This document shows positions 19,298 to 30,777 of a stretch of 64,000 nucleotides of DNA, one piece after another (positions within the stretch are counted from its first letter, which is position 1; every line of letters begins with the position of its first letter). Position numbers and translations under genes: made by a program. The stretch covers positions 50,820,639 to 50,884,638 of the forward strand of contig CM069455.1 of assembly GCA_035610835.1 (NCBI GenBank), written 5' to 3'. The stretch is from Ophiura sarsii. Its lineage: Eukaryota; Echinodermata; Ophiuroidea; Amphilepidida; Ophiuridae. A model generated the notes under the pieces. It was not told the origin of the DNA and ran no database searches. It saw nothing but the letters and a program-made list of their open reading frames with translations.

Positions 19298-20029
19298 GTA
19301 GTTTTATTGTTGTTTATCGTTTTCTATTATATTGTATTTTATGTTTGTGCCTTGAGCGCTCTTATTTAGAGTGGATATGTGCCTTGTCACTATTATTATT
19401 ATTATTATTATCTGAAATTTAAAATGAACTGCACACCTGGGAAAGTATGATGCCAAGGGCATATTTTTTGCACGTAAATCCAATACAAGAGTTCTGAAAA
19501 TCGACAAAAATATGACGTCATAACCATTGCTTCGGGACAAAATGGCGCGGTACCCCACCCCCCCCCCCCCCTAAGTATTCCCTTAAAGGGACATGAAGAG
19601 ATGTGTTGGAGGATGCGCCCTCAATTATGATAAAAACTGGGATTTGTATATTTTTATAATTGTATTAGATGTATGAACTTACACCTATTAACCCGTGACA
19701 TTAAATTGCATATTGTTAAACTGCTATACACTTTTAGATTGTATATAAGAATAGCTTGTGAGGGGAGAAATCTCTTGGGCTTGAAATCTATTGTTTAATA
19801 TTTTTAATATAAGCGGACAAAATTATAATGATTGTGTAAGAGGGGGACCATCGGTCAGATGCCTGATAGTATTCGGACATTGCTTAACAGGACATACAAT
19901 ATCACTGCTACGTTGTTTAAACGAAGAGTTATTGCACCCTTGGCATAAGTGATTAAACTTGCAGGGGTTACGGGAGCAACCACATTTGTTATTGAATGCG
20001 AAGTAGAAGGTGCGGGATTGGCTTTTTAG
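19298..20029 (+). other. LINE 3' UTR, element end and unannotated flank
   Basis: 19,298-19,412 is the LINE 3' UTR with its ATT tail. 19,413-19,573 is the right arm of the host TIR element. 19,583-20,029 holds nothing I can identify. Confidence 0.5.
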
Positions 20030-20308
20030 CGCTTTAGCGCGGGGAGTTAGCATCTGTGTTAATTAGCGAAATTAGCATCGGTGGTGCTAAAACGCTATTA
20101 TCGCTAATTTTGCAAGTAAGTGCTAAAAACGCTATTATACGATATCAAAAAAATTTTCAAAAAAATTGAGGCATGCCATCGCGCAATTAGCGCTAATAGC
20201 GCTAATTGCATCATGAGCGCTAATAGCGCTAATAGCGCTAATAGCATCGGTGGTGCTAAAAACGCTATTATCGCTAATTTTGCAAGTAAGTGCTAAAAAC
20301 GCTATTAT
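20030..20308 (+). repeat. GCGCTAATA simple array with 66-bp direct repeat
   Basis: Runs of AGCGCTAATAGCGCTAAT, plus a direct repeat beginning TAGCATCGGTGGTGCTAAAA at about 20,072 and 20,240, each copy ending AACGCTATTAT. The GCGCTAAT word is shared with the 27.4-29.0 kb array. 20,309-21,090 shows nothing recognisable. Confidence 0.8.
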
Positions 20309-21090
20309 GCATTATTTTTTCACTAAAGCAAATCATAATTATACAGGGTGTCTCAACAGCAGCAAAGAAATATGACCCACAATGCATTGCGAACATACCA
20401 TATTATCGCTCGAATCAATGGAGCTGACGTCATTTGAGTTTCAGACATCGTAACGAACAGACCTCCGTTTGACTGGCGAAAATCCTTAGAAAGGAATCGC
20501 AAAGAAATTACACCAAACTTCAGAATTCATTAGATAACATTAATCCAAACCTTATTCCGCATTTGCCCAAAATTAAAAATTGTACGTTTTCATAATATTT
20601 GCGTCTAAAAGTTGGGACGATGTCAAAAAGCTTCAAAATTCGGCAGCTTTGCGATTCATTTATACACGGTAAAATTTCGCGACCTATTGAAAATTATCTC
20701 GAAACAATCCATCCGAAAATACCTGTAAAATGAATAAAATCGGGCTTCTTGATAAACCGAACCGATTTTCATGTACGAAACCATGCTATTAATTTAAATA
20801 TGCGATAATCAGGTCGTAAGTAGTCAATTAGAGTTTCTACGCCAAAAAGTAATTTTGGCTTTATAAATTTTATAATTTTTTTTAAAAACGCAACATGCCT
20901 AAAATCTGATAATCAGGACCCCTAGTATTAGGCTATTTTAGTACCGAATAGATGCTTTACACGCCTATCAGCATGTTATATTTTGTTTAGCCACACTTTT
21001 TACTTGAACATGGTCCTGGAAAAACAAACAAATTGTGTAAAATGTAAATTTGAAAATAACGCAGTCATTCAATTCAACAAGTCCTTTCCA

Positions 21091-21512
21091 CTATACTCCA
21101 TTTAGCTCTCTGGACAGTGACGTTACCCCGGACGTAACATAACAGGCGCAGCTTTTACGTGTACGCGTTACGCGTATATCTTCCGTCTTTCAACGCTCGT
21201 GTGTGTTTTATACGTGTACGCCAGCGCCTCCAGTAGGTGCGCTCTATATGCTGCAATTAGTAGAATACGCAGTTACGTCAATGTTGTGATGGCCAAGCCG
21301 CCAAAAAGAATGGGGGCTATAGTCTAATTTGGCCATCACGAGACAGTGACGTAACTGCGTATTCTACTAATTGCAGCTCATAACACACGCGATAACTCGA
21401 GGCGCTTGCGTATACACACAAGCGTTGAAAAACAAAAGATACATACGCGTGCGTAAAAGGTGCAACTACGGTTAAATTATGTCACTGTCCAGAGGAAGCC
21501 AAATAGAGTATA
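21091..21512. mobile_element. Two MITEs of one family in inverted orientation
   Basis: One copy (21,091-21,295) reads on the minus strand and the other (21,318-21,512) on the plus strand. Each is about 195-205 bp, with ends TATAGTCTATTTGGC-like and GCCAAATAGAGTATA and an internal GTGACGTAACTGCGTATTCT. Together they form a large imperfect foldback. A third copy is at 22,390-22,578. Confidence 0.75.
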
Positions 21513-21565
21513 GGGACACATTTCGCAGCAATAGGAATAATTTCCAAAAATGTACTTCGGTCCCA

Positions 21566-21905
21566 GATACTGGTACAATGTTATCATTCAATACTGGAAC
21601 ATAGAAGTTGCCAGCATCACTTGATACTGGTACGATGTTATGTTCCAGTGTCGGTCGATACTGGAACCAGACTGTGGTCCAATATCGAGTGATACTGGAA
21701 CGTTTTTATGTTCCAGTATCAATCGATACTACTAAGCCTACACATGCTACCCGTGCGATTTGTCCCAGTATTGAACGATTGCCCGATACGGAAACATTTC
21801 ATAAATTATGTGCTAGTATATCAACCGATACAGGAAAACACTGATTTTGTACCAGTATCGAACGATTCTGGGTGTTCCAGTATCTTAAGATACTAGTACA
21901 GTCCA
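21566..21905. repeat. Palindromic GTATCG array, second copy
   Basis: Repeated CCAGTATCG and CGATACTGG half-sites at 25-50 bp spacing, the same motif as at 2934-3331. It lacks the perfect flanking GGAAAAGTGTACTT inverted repeats, though a TGTACTT remains at 21,551. Confidence 0.7.
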
Positions 21906-22389
21906 GAATCTGGAATATAAATTGCTCTTTTTTGAATTTCCATCAAAAAGAGGAAATCGTCCATCATTTCGCAGCTTATTCTGTTGACGTGTACCCATTA
22001 TGAAATGGGGCACAGAACATGATCATTTTTTTATATTTTCTTTAATTACAGAACTAAAATTTTCCTCCCAATGCCATATTTCCCTGAAATGAGATTCCAA
22101 TTTTGTACAGGCCCAACTTTATATTTATGATCAGAAATGTATCTGCAAGAAAATTTGCTTCCATTTTTTTCCCAAAGGATTGAGGATTTATTCAAAGATT
22201 GAGGGTGTCACCTGAAAAGATCACATTATACCTTTAAATTCATATTACAAAGATTGAGTTTTATTTTCAGGATAATGAGCTCGGCAACTTATTCTCAATG
22301 TTAGCACTCCAATTCAGAATAGTGGATCTTGTAATAAAACAACCAACACTAAGGCCATGTTCCCACATAAAACAAAATCCAGAGTTTTC

Positions 22390-22578
22390 TATAGTCTATT
22401 TGGCCATCATGAGACAGTGACGTAACTGCGTATTCTACTAATTGCAGCCATAATGCGCGCGTCTACTTGAGGCACTGGCGTATACACACGAGCGTTGAAA
22501 GACGGAACATACATGCTCGTGCGTAAAAGCTGCACCTGTTAGTTACGTCACTGTCCGGTGGAAGCCAAATAGAGTATA
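22390..22578 (+). mobile_element. MITE, third copy of the TATAGTCTATTTGGC family
   Basis: Begins TATAGTCTATTTGGCCATCA and ends GCCAAATAGAGTATA, about 189 bp. The interior matches the copies at 21.1-21.5 kb. TATA at both ends may include a TA target. Confidence 0.75.
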
Positions 22579-23936
22579 CATGTAGACTAGTCCGGACCCG
22601 GACTAAATCGCTAGTGGGAACGCGATTCAAGTACGTCCCGGTCCGGACTCGAAGAGTTTTCTGTTATTTTTTAAGACCACCTTATTATTTTGGTATGCTT
22701 GCGGATTACATTTAGGTTGAAGAAGAAAAAAGCACCTGCAAATTGTTAGATTCTTTTAATGTTATTCTAAATACAAATGGCATGTAAACCACTTTTTAAT
22801 ACAGAATTGACACAGTCACAGTTCACTCAACAAGGAAATATAAATCTAGAATACATGTTAGCATAATTCAGATTTTATTATTGCCATAATCATTGATGTT
22901 AGTATACATGCAAAATAAATGCATATTAAAAATGAAAATAAATGTACACTTATTGGTCTTTTATTGTATTCCATTCATTGTATTGATGTGCAATATAAGG
23001 ACTGCTTGAATCTAATCATTGTAGAGAGCAATTATAGATCATGGTTACAGCTTGTACTAGAATGTGAAACTGATCACTTTTTATTGGCTACAATTTTTTT
23101 TTCACCTCAAGATATTTTGATATCAGAGGAATCCCCAAAATTTGCTCATTATGCCTGTAAAATGTTAGGGGCCTGAAATGTTTCATTTGAAAATTACAGG
23201 CTAAAATGTGGTGAATGCCACAGATGGTTACCCACCCGCCAGTTTGTGTACTACTCAATTGGAATATTTCTTGTGACCATGTGCTTCTAAAATAAGAACC
23301 ACTGGAGTTATGCAACTCAAACTTTGCGACAATTTTACGGATGACCTTTCATGTAAAATAGAAAACATCAAGTTGAAAATTATAAATTAACAATCGCCAA
23401 AGGTGAAAGCCTGATGTAAAAAATGTTGTCAAAATAGCAAAAATCTTGAACTTGTGTACAATTGGAAGGTTTTGTTTTATTTGATTCATTTTTTACATCA
23501 CAATTTGTTTAAACAAGGGGCTCTATAAATAGTGAATGATCTCATGCTGTTTGGTTTACATCCATTTGGGATAATGTCAGGTTCATCACAGGTTGCGAGA
23601 ATTTGTTTATAATTATATTCTGCTTTGTGAGAAATGTGGATTCTCGACCTCTATTCAATAGTGTGTTAAACTCACCTTGCGATTCTATTTTAATTTCTAC
23701 CCCTGTTGTGCAATTGTTTAAAACAGTTTGACACAGTAATTATCATGACTGTGATCCAAGAGCTGGTGATGGCATGGCAACATCTTAAGCAATTATTCAT
23801 TAAAACTTGTGGGCTTTTGTAATTCAGTGGAAACACAACAAAACAAAATCTGATTGATAACACCAATTTCCCGATAACACAAAGCACCTTTCGAGACTCG
23901 TGGACAAAAAAGAAACAAACAATGCAATGGTTGAGG
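22579..23936. other. No recognisable feature
   Basis: AT-rich sequence with only short spurious frames. I see no exon pair, TIR or tandem repeat here. Confidence 0.5.
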
Positions 23937-23998
23937 TTTTAAATTGTATGTGACTTGAAAGGTACCTTTAAATTGTATGCGACTTGAAAGGTACCTTT
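23937..23998 (+). repeat. Short tandem duplication
   Basis: Two copies of about 31 bp ending GACTTGAAAGGTACCTTTA, immediately before a MITE. Confidence 0.8.
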
Positions 23999-24007
23999 AT
24001 TATAATA

Positions 24008-24303
24008 CACCTATCAGTTGTAAGACGCACTATACGACCCCCGGGAGTGGTGTGTCACTTTACCGAGGTGCGTCAACTACTCATGTACCATGACGCAGCC
24101 TGTGTCAAAAAAACGATGGACCTTTGCCATCCAAATACGCACCCTCAGTCAACTATCAGCCCATTCGCACCCATGTAAAGTGACGGACCTTTTCATTTTT
24201 TTGACGGACCAAAGGCTTGCCACTGACGTACCCTCCGTCAAGAATTATTGGTAAACGACGCACCTCTCCCGGGGGTCGTAGTGCGTCTTACAACTGATAG
24301 GTG
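24008..24303. mobile_element. 296-bp Tc1/mariner-type MITE
   Basis: TIRs start CACCTATCAGTTGTAAGACG and extend through CGACCCCCGGGAG, about 40 bp. TA flanks at 24,006-24,007 and 24,304-24,305. The interior is non-coding. Confidence 0.85.
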
Positions 24304-24498
24304 TATAAGATAAACAAACTTTTCATTTGAAGAATCCAGCCAATGAGATGACTGATGACATCATCATTTACATCACACAATTATGTGTATAAGGATTAAT
24401 TGTATTTTTTTTTGAAGAGTCAATATTGAATGTCAAGCGACAATTAACCGAGAATCAGGTTTCCTACGATTCTTGATCACTCTTGCTGTTCGTCTTTC

Positions 24499-24587
24499 CA
24501 AGCCTGCCTGTTATTATAGACTGGTAGTTATTGTCTTTTGGACTGGACATATCCGCTGCGCCTGTGTCTGATGATACCTGTAACTGT
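24499..24587 (-). pseudogene. Exon-like segment, diverged duplicate with lost splice donor
   Basis: The minus strand resembles the segment at 25,780-25,844: a pyrimidine-rich tract, two tandem acceptors (ttacagTTACAG|GTATC), and a coding-like reading SSDTGAADMSSPKDNNYQSI. The position equivalent to the donor reads GAAAGA instead of GTAAGA, so splicing there would fail. About 1.25 kb separates the copies. Confidence 0.35.
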
Positions 24588-25779
24588 AAGCCAAAACATT
24601 TGAAGGTGAAGAAAAGGGAAATAAAAAACTGTGTTAATATTTTATTCAGTCATAGATATTGCTAGTCACCAATTCAACTTGACTGTTGAGCATAGTGGTG
24701 TGCCCCTCAAGGCCTTAATAAGGCCCCTTGCAATTAAATGCGAGTTTACTGTTGCGTTTTTGAAAAGCAGGACGCGGTGACTATTTAATATTAATATTGT
24801 AATATTTTGGGGTAAAGTCACCTGATTTAATATTGTCGGCGTTGTTAACTATTATCCAAGGTACGAATACAATTCAAATGCTGTTAATTATGTCCTACCA
24901 CCACCTACTGCCTTGGCTTTGCATTTTGTTTCTTTTATAAAGGAGTCTACTCATATTTGCATCCCTATTTTGAATATTAATGAGATATTCGATCGATGTT
25001 TGTAAAAAAAAATTCGTTACGCTAGCTCGGAGAATTTTAAAGATGGCGATCGTAATCTGAAGCGATTGCCCAGTAATCAACTGCCGTGCCTACGAATATG
25101 CTTCAAATACACACATTTCAATACAAAGCGACAGTTGCAAGTTTCGTGCAGAGTTTTTTACTTCCCAGAAATGTTTTCCCAACCCGGAAGTATTGCAATG
25201 CGGCTCATCGGCCTATTTTATCGTCAGAAAAGTGTTAAAAAGCTTATGAAAAAGCTGTAAACAATGAAATAATTAAATATTTTAAAAATATTACATATAT
25301 CACGCGGGTGACTTTTGGACGCGCGCGGGCAACAGTAAACTCACATTTAATTGCAAGGGGCCTAATGAAATTGATAAATCTAAAGCATTGAAGTAGTATG
25401 CAGGCCAAAAAAACCTGATGAGTAAAAAAAAAAAAAAAAATCTACCCACCCATCTCAATAATATGAATGAATACATTTAAATTTTAAAAAAAATTCCCCG
25501 CCTTTGGTCGCAAAAAAAATAATTCCCCCTTACTGCGGCCAAAAATAAATAAATCCCCCCCCCCCTGAACCCAACTTCCTACCGCCCCCCCCCCTGAAAA
25601 TCAATCTAATGGTGCTTTCTATTGATGGGGGAGGTGTTGTTGCTAATTATAAAAAGGCCCAAGTATTCGTGTTGACTGTAGACATTAGACTGGGGATACT
25701 TTGACCAGTGATGGGTAACTTTGGCCCACCAAAAATAAAAAGAGTTTATTTGTCACATTTTGAGAACAATTCGTCTTAC

Positions 25780-25844
25780 CAAGCTTGCATAGTAGACTGG
25801 TTGTTTACTGTCTTCTGGACCGGATATCTTCCTGTTTTCAGTAC
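25780..25844 (-). CDS. Candidate internal exon of an unidentified minus-strand gene
   Basis: The minus strand has an acceptor ttgcttacag|GTACTG and a donor AGCTTG|gtaaga bounding 65 bases. One frame reads GTENRKISGPEDSKQPVYYASL. VYYASL fits the pattern V/I/L/S-x-Y-x-x-L/I/V of an immunoreceptor inhibitory motif, as would occur in a receptor cytoplasmic tail; with a single exon this is only suggestive. The length is not a multiple of three. Flanking exons were not found. A diverged copy lies at 24,499-24,587. Confidence 0.35.
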
Positions 25845-27379
25845 CTGTAAGCAAAAGAAATGAAGGTGAGGGAAATAATTGGGCTATCACAAATATAATT
25901 ATGGTATCGTTGTGCCCATCACTACAAAAACTTTTTACAATAGACAAAACAACTTTTGCTTGATGCTGAGTGGATGTCTCTGACACACCCCTTGTATTGT
26001 AAATTTTGTATTTAGTGGAGGCACGTCACATGAGGTTGAACTTGCGTATACACGAGTTCAACAAAAAAAAACAGGGCAACGTGTGAACAGACATCCATTT
26101 AAATGCGCAATACGTCACCTCGACCTCACGGTCTGATTGGTTAGCGGTATTATGTTAGTTTTCAAGCATGCGTGCGCAGCCTGATCGAAGTGCGCCCACG
26201 TATGTCGAACTCTGGAGTGTGGCTAGGAGATTATGTGCCGTAGATCCATTGTAGATCCATTGTTCCCCCAGATATAGTGCTAGGAGATATCATTGAGCCT
26301 CCCAACACTAACATCGCCAAATCATGCTCTTCATCTTCAACAAGCATCATAATTTGCTATTTCAAACAGGAAATCAAACTTAAATCTTACCCCAACAGAA
26401 ATGTACTTCATTGGAACCATTATTTTGTGTTTCAAGCATGAAAAATAATTAATTTATTACGCATTTTGTCTTGGATGGCAAATTTGGCCCCGAAATCGGT
26501 GGCCAAATTTGTCCACCTACTAGGACCGATGTGGACAAGAACTTGGTGTGTGAAACCTGTATGTGCAGGAAAGGTGAGACTCTTCTCACTTTACCTTGTA
26601 TTTGCAAAACATTCCCCAAACATGCTAAGTAAAACTAAAAAGCCCTGGCCTTTTGATGGGATTTTGATGGTCAAATCAAAACCGTAAAACGTCAAACGAC
26701 ACACACATTTCTGTTCTCTCTGGCGAAAAAATTGACGGTACTGCACATTCCAGATTATACATTACGGTTATAATAAGATTTGATAAAATATAAACTTACC
26801 GAAATTTTGATTGAACGGATGTGATATTCCCACGAAAAAGTCAGAAAAGGCGATTGAAAATGTACGTAGCTCGATCTCTTCAAAAACTTCGCGAAAAGTT
26901 GTCTAAAGCATTGTCAAAGCTGTCAATCAAACGAAAATAACAAATAGCCTCGCTACCTACGCACAAGTCCCGGACACTGTGTACAAACGCGTGTGTAAAA
27001 TTTGATGTGCAAGTATCTGGTGCCGATGCTTATTTTAGCTGGCTTCCAACATTTCTGAAAGTTGTTGGCAAATATCTCTGAAAATAAATAAGCGCTTAGC
27101 CTTTGGGGACCATTTTCTGAAAGCTCCTCAAGTACACGTTACTTTGAGACCAAACAAACCGTAAGCGCCGAGCTGGGTATATCATAACGAACGGTTGTTT
27201 CGGGGTCGTTCTATTTACGTGTTTTTCAATAGGGATATTCCCGGTTGCATGAAAATAGCGTTTTACGGGAATGGTGGCTAATGGGAAGGTGTTCCAAGCT
27301 GCTGTTGGGTGTCTCTAAAAAGGTTGTGTTAACGGAGCATGTTTATATAGAGCCCCGCAGGGTTCCGGAGGACACACGA

Positions 27380-29040
27380 ATCACACCAAAGTGCCAATCA
27401 AGTACAATTGGCGTTATTAGCGCAAGACCGCTAATCAAGTGCAATTAGCGCTATTAGCGTTTGCGCGACTTCTAGACTTGGTTCATCTTCAGAAATTGCA
27501 CTTTAGCGATTACAACGCTAATCAAGTGCAATTAGCGCTATTAGCGCTATTTGCGCGACTCCTAGACTTGGTTCATCTTCAGAAATTGCACTTTAGCGCG
27601 TACAATGCTAGGAACACGGGATATCGCGCTAATTGCGCTAATTGCGGCAGAGTGCTAACCAAGTGCAATTAGCGTTATTAGCGCAAGACCGCTAATCAAG
27701 TGCAATTAGCGCTATTAGCGCTATTAGCGCTAATTGCGCGACTCCTAGACTTGGTTCATCCTCAGAAATTGCACTTTAGCGATTACAACGCTAATCAAGT
27801 GCAATTAGCGCTATTAGCGCTATTAGCGCTAATTGCGCGACTCCTAGACTTGGTTCATCTTCAGAAATTGCACTTTAGCGCGTACAACGCTAGGAACACG
27901 GGATATCGCGCTAATTGCGCTAATTGCGGCAGAGTGCTAACCAAGTGCAATTAGCGTTATTAGCGCAAGACCGCTAATCAAGTGCAATTAGCGCTATTAG
28001 CGCTAATTGCGCGACTTCTAGACTTGGTTCATCCTCAGAAATTGCACTTTAGCGATTACAACGCTAATCAAGTGCAATTAGCGCTATTAGCGCTAATTGC
28101 GCGACTCCTAGACTTGGTTCATCTTCAGAAATTGCACTTTAGCGCGTACAACGCTAGGAACACGGGATATCGCGCTAATTGCGCTAATTGCGGCAGAGTG
28201 CTAACCAAGTGCAATTAGCGTTATTAGCGCAAGACCGCTAATCAAGTGCAATTAGCGCTAATTGCTTGACTTCTAGACTTGGTTCATCCTCAGAAATTGC
28301 ACTTTAGCGATTACAACGCTAATCAAGTGCAATTAGCGCTATTAGCGCTAATTGCGCGACTCCTAGACTTGGTTCATCTTCAGAAATTGCACTTTAGCGC
28401 GTACAACGCTAGGAACACGGGATATCGCGCTAATTGCGGCAAAGTGCTAACCAAGTGCAATTAGCGTTATTAGCGCAAGACCGCTAATCAAGTGCAATTA
28501 GCGCTATTAGCGCTATTAGCGCTAACTGCGCGACTTCTAGACTTGGTTCATCCTCAGAAATTGCACTTTAGCGATTACAACGCTAATCAAGTGCAAAACG
28601 CTAATCAAGTGCAATTAGCGCTATTAGCGCTATTAGCGCTAATTGCGCGACTCCTAGACTTGGTTCATCTTCAGAAATTGCACTTTAGCGCGTACAACGC
28701 TAGGAACACGGGATATCGCGCTAATTGCGGCAGAGTGCTAACCAAGTGCAATTAGCGTTATTAGCGCAAGACCGCTAATCAAGTGCAATTAGCGCTATTA
28801 GCGCTATTAGCCCTAATTGCGCGACTCCTAGACTTGGTTCGTCTTCAGAAATTGCACTTTAGCGCGTACAACGCTAGGAACACGGGATATCGCGTTAATT
28901 GCGCTAAAAACTAATGTGTTTTTAGCGCATTAGCGCACATTTGTACTAGCACTGCAATTATGGCTAATTTACATTGATCTTACACGCTAACTTGGTGCAA
29001 TTAGCGACATTTGCAAAATTGCGCTAATGCGCTAATAAGC
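27380..29040 (+). repeat. Tandem array of 255-291-bp units with GCGCTAATTGCG core
   Basis: The marker GCTAGGAACACGGGATATCG recurs at 27,607, 27,889, 28,153, 28,408, 28,699 and 28,873, giving periods of 282, 264, 255, 291 and 174. Each unit has two related halves containing GACTTGGTTCATC(T/C)TCAG and AGAAATTGCACTTTAGCG. Length varies by the number of GCGCTATTA steps, and the last unit lacks one half. Open frames of 60-87 codons recur in every unit (ending VLTKCN) but follow from the repeat and have no sign of coding. 28,920-29,040 is a decayed edge. Confidence 0.93.
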
Positions 29041-29700
29041 CAATATCGCACCTTCCTCAATGCGAAGCAGGTCCCATTTGTGGTGTGTGTTGACCTGTCC
29101 CTGATTGACCTCTACCGGGGCCCTGATTCACCATGGTAGTATTCAATAAGGACACAAATGGAGACGGAACTGCAATGTATAGATTCCATAGTTCAACATC
29201 TATTGAGGCCCATGTGGTGAGAGGTCGTATTTGTTCACGTAAGCGGAACTGAATACCGTATATAAATAGCATATGGCACGTTTTTATCTCTGATATACAG
29301 GGCGCCATCTCGCGATCAAAACGTCTTTTAAAAGTTTATTCTTAAAGGCACTTCCGAATCTCAAATGTTTGCCCCGGGCAAAAGTCACATGACTCGCTAA
29401 GTACCCGAGATCCGCGTACACGTATCATAAAACCCATGATGCAATACTGAAGAGTGGCTACAAACATTAAATGTGAACGAAATCCGTGTCTAGAAATGTT
29501 TCTAACAGTCATTCTATTTATTTTAATGAAACCAGAGTTACAATCTGAAGCAGCATCAAATCAGTTTTTAAGCGAGAACCCTATGTTAAAAACATCCAAA
29601 ACTATAAATTTTAAAAGCATTATTAACTTCCAATTTATGGGATAGTAATCGTGTTCACAAACGATATTTGAATCTATTTATGTTGTAACAAAAGTACAGT
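29041..29700. other. No recognisable feature
   Basis: Unique sequence between the array and a tRNA-like gene. Two short open frames have no recognisable similarity. Confidence 0.4.
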
Positions 29701-29774
29701 GCGCCGTTGGCTCAATCGGTAGAGCATTGGGTTAATGATCGAAAGGCCGGTGGTTCGAATCCCACCCAGAATGC
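29701..29774 (+). tRNA. tRNA-Ile(AAT)-like sequence
   Basis: 74 bases: A-box region TTGGCTCAATCGGTAGAGC with a paired D stem, anticodon arm TTGGG-TTAATGA-TCGAA (anticodon AAT, one mismatch), B-box GGTTCGAATCC, and a T6 run at the end that could stop RNA polymerase III. The acceptor and T stems have mismatches, so a pseudogene or SINE head is as likely as a working gene. Confidence 0.45.
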
Positions 29775-29905
29775 TTTTTTGTCTTTGTTAGTATCATATT
29801 AAATTTAGTAATTTTATGTTGGGTTTGTTTATCGTTCCCCATAATACTTGTGAATCCACAGATTCGAATGATTGTCTAAATTCAATAATTTGAATGCAGT
29901 TCAAT

Positions 29906-29933
29906 CAGGGAGGTGTCAATTGACACCTCCCTG
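29906..29933. repeat. Perfect 28-bp palindrome
   Basis: The half-site CAGGGAGGTGTCAA is followed immediately by its exact complement. Short GCAGTTCAA direct repeats lie on each side (about 29,896 and 29,941). Confidence 0.85.
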
Positions 29934-30253
29934 GTTCAATGCAGTTCAACTTTGACTTGTTCATGGTCAGCGTTGCGTAAATTGAATTATTGAGACCCTA
30001 TAGCCCCATTGTTACACAAATATTCTGGGAAAGGCCAATTGTGAAAAGAGTCAATCGTTTCGTTATTGAATCGATATTCTGATTTTCCATGTATAGGCCT
30101 ACATGATTGTACGGTCATGTGCATGTACCTACATACTATCTGTTTGTCATGTTTGTAGCTTCGTTGAAATAGACCCAGTCAGATGCCAACGTTGAGTGAG
30201 GCTATTGTATACGACGCAATTTTGTTTTCCCTTGAAAAGAGGATGTCGATCTT

Positions 30254-30628
30254 GTGCAATTCAATATGTCAAAATGTCAGCATTATACAATGCCAACATC
30301 AAGGCATTTACATGTCGTTCAACGCCATGTGACTAGGGGGATTTTTACTAAGGGGAGCAATAAAATACTAATCCATTATTTTGATGATATGCTTAAGTCA
30401 TGTTTGCAGGGACGCTTCTTCTTGAAAATGCCATTTTCTGAAGAAGATGTTTTTGTCATTACTGAAAAAATAAGGTATATTTCCCGTGGCCCTGACCCCT
30501 GTCTCATTAAAAGCTTTAAATTAATAACCTTGTATGATCATCGATGTATTGATCTTTACATTGAATCTTGCAGCGACACCGTTTTCACATTTAAAATACA
30601 ATTTAGAAACTGGGTTCAATTTGGCTAA
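30254..30628 (+). other. Unassigned 124-codon open frame
   Basis: Open from ATG to TAA with mixed composition (for example FLKMPFSEEDVFVITEKIRY). I recognise no domain, and there are no convincing splice sites. It may be a relic or chance; 29,934-30,696 holds nothing else. Confidence 0.15.
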
Positions 30629-30696
30629 AATGTCGTCGAATACTCAATAGTTTACCACTAGTTCATTATGTAGAGAACACATAAACACGTCAAAGA

Positions 30697-30777
30697 GTAG
30701 TTATGGCCGAGCGGTTACGACTATGGACTAGTAATCTAATGGATTCTCCCCTCCTCGGTTCGAATCCTGATGAATAC
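30697..30777 (+). tRNA. tRNA-Ser-like sequence with AGT in the anticodon loop
   Basis: 81 bases with a class-II layout: GTAGTTATGGCCGAGCGG start, anticodon loop CTAGTAA, a long variable region and B-box GGTTCGAATCC, then TGAATAC pairing with five or six of the seven acceptor bases. The scaffold matches tRNA-Ser, but the anticodon position reads AGT (threonine). The T stem is poor. Probably a pseudogene. Confidence 0.45.

Larger units (their letters stand above)
16497..19573. mobile_element. TIR element with G-run termini, 9-bp target duplication, carrying a LINE
   Basis: Left end: TA, a G run, then GGGGTACCGCGCCATTTTG. The right end is its complement, ending in a C run and TA. The direct repeat AGTATTCCC flanks it at 16,488-16,496 and 19,574-19,582. 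A TAGGG start resembles hAT ends, but a 9-bp duplication suits Mutator-like elements better. No transposase is seen. The interior holds two tRNA-like sequences and a CR1/L2-type LINE, so the original element was probably near 1.2 kb. Confidence 0.7.
24310..27379. other. Mostly unannotated sequence around the candidate exons
   Basis: Apart from the two exon-like segments, an A run at 25,423-25,440 and C runs near 25,555-25,600, no gene or element is recognised. 26,000-27,379 is somewhat less AT-rich but holds no convincing exon. Confidence 0.45.

Noticed and set aside
27439..28755. Series of small plus-strand genes of similar sequence
   Set aside because: They are the same frame read through successive satellite units; no start context or splice sites, and changes follow repeat steps.
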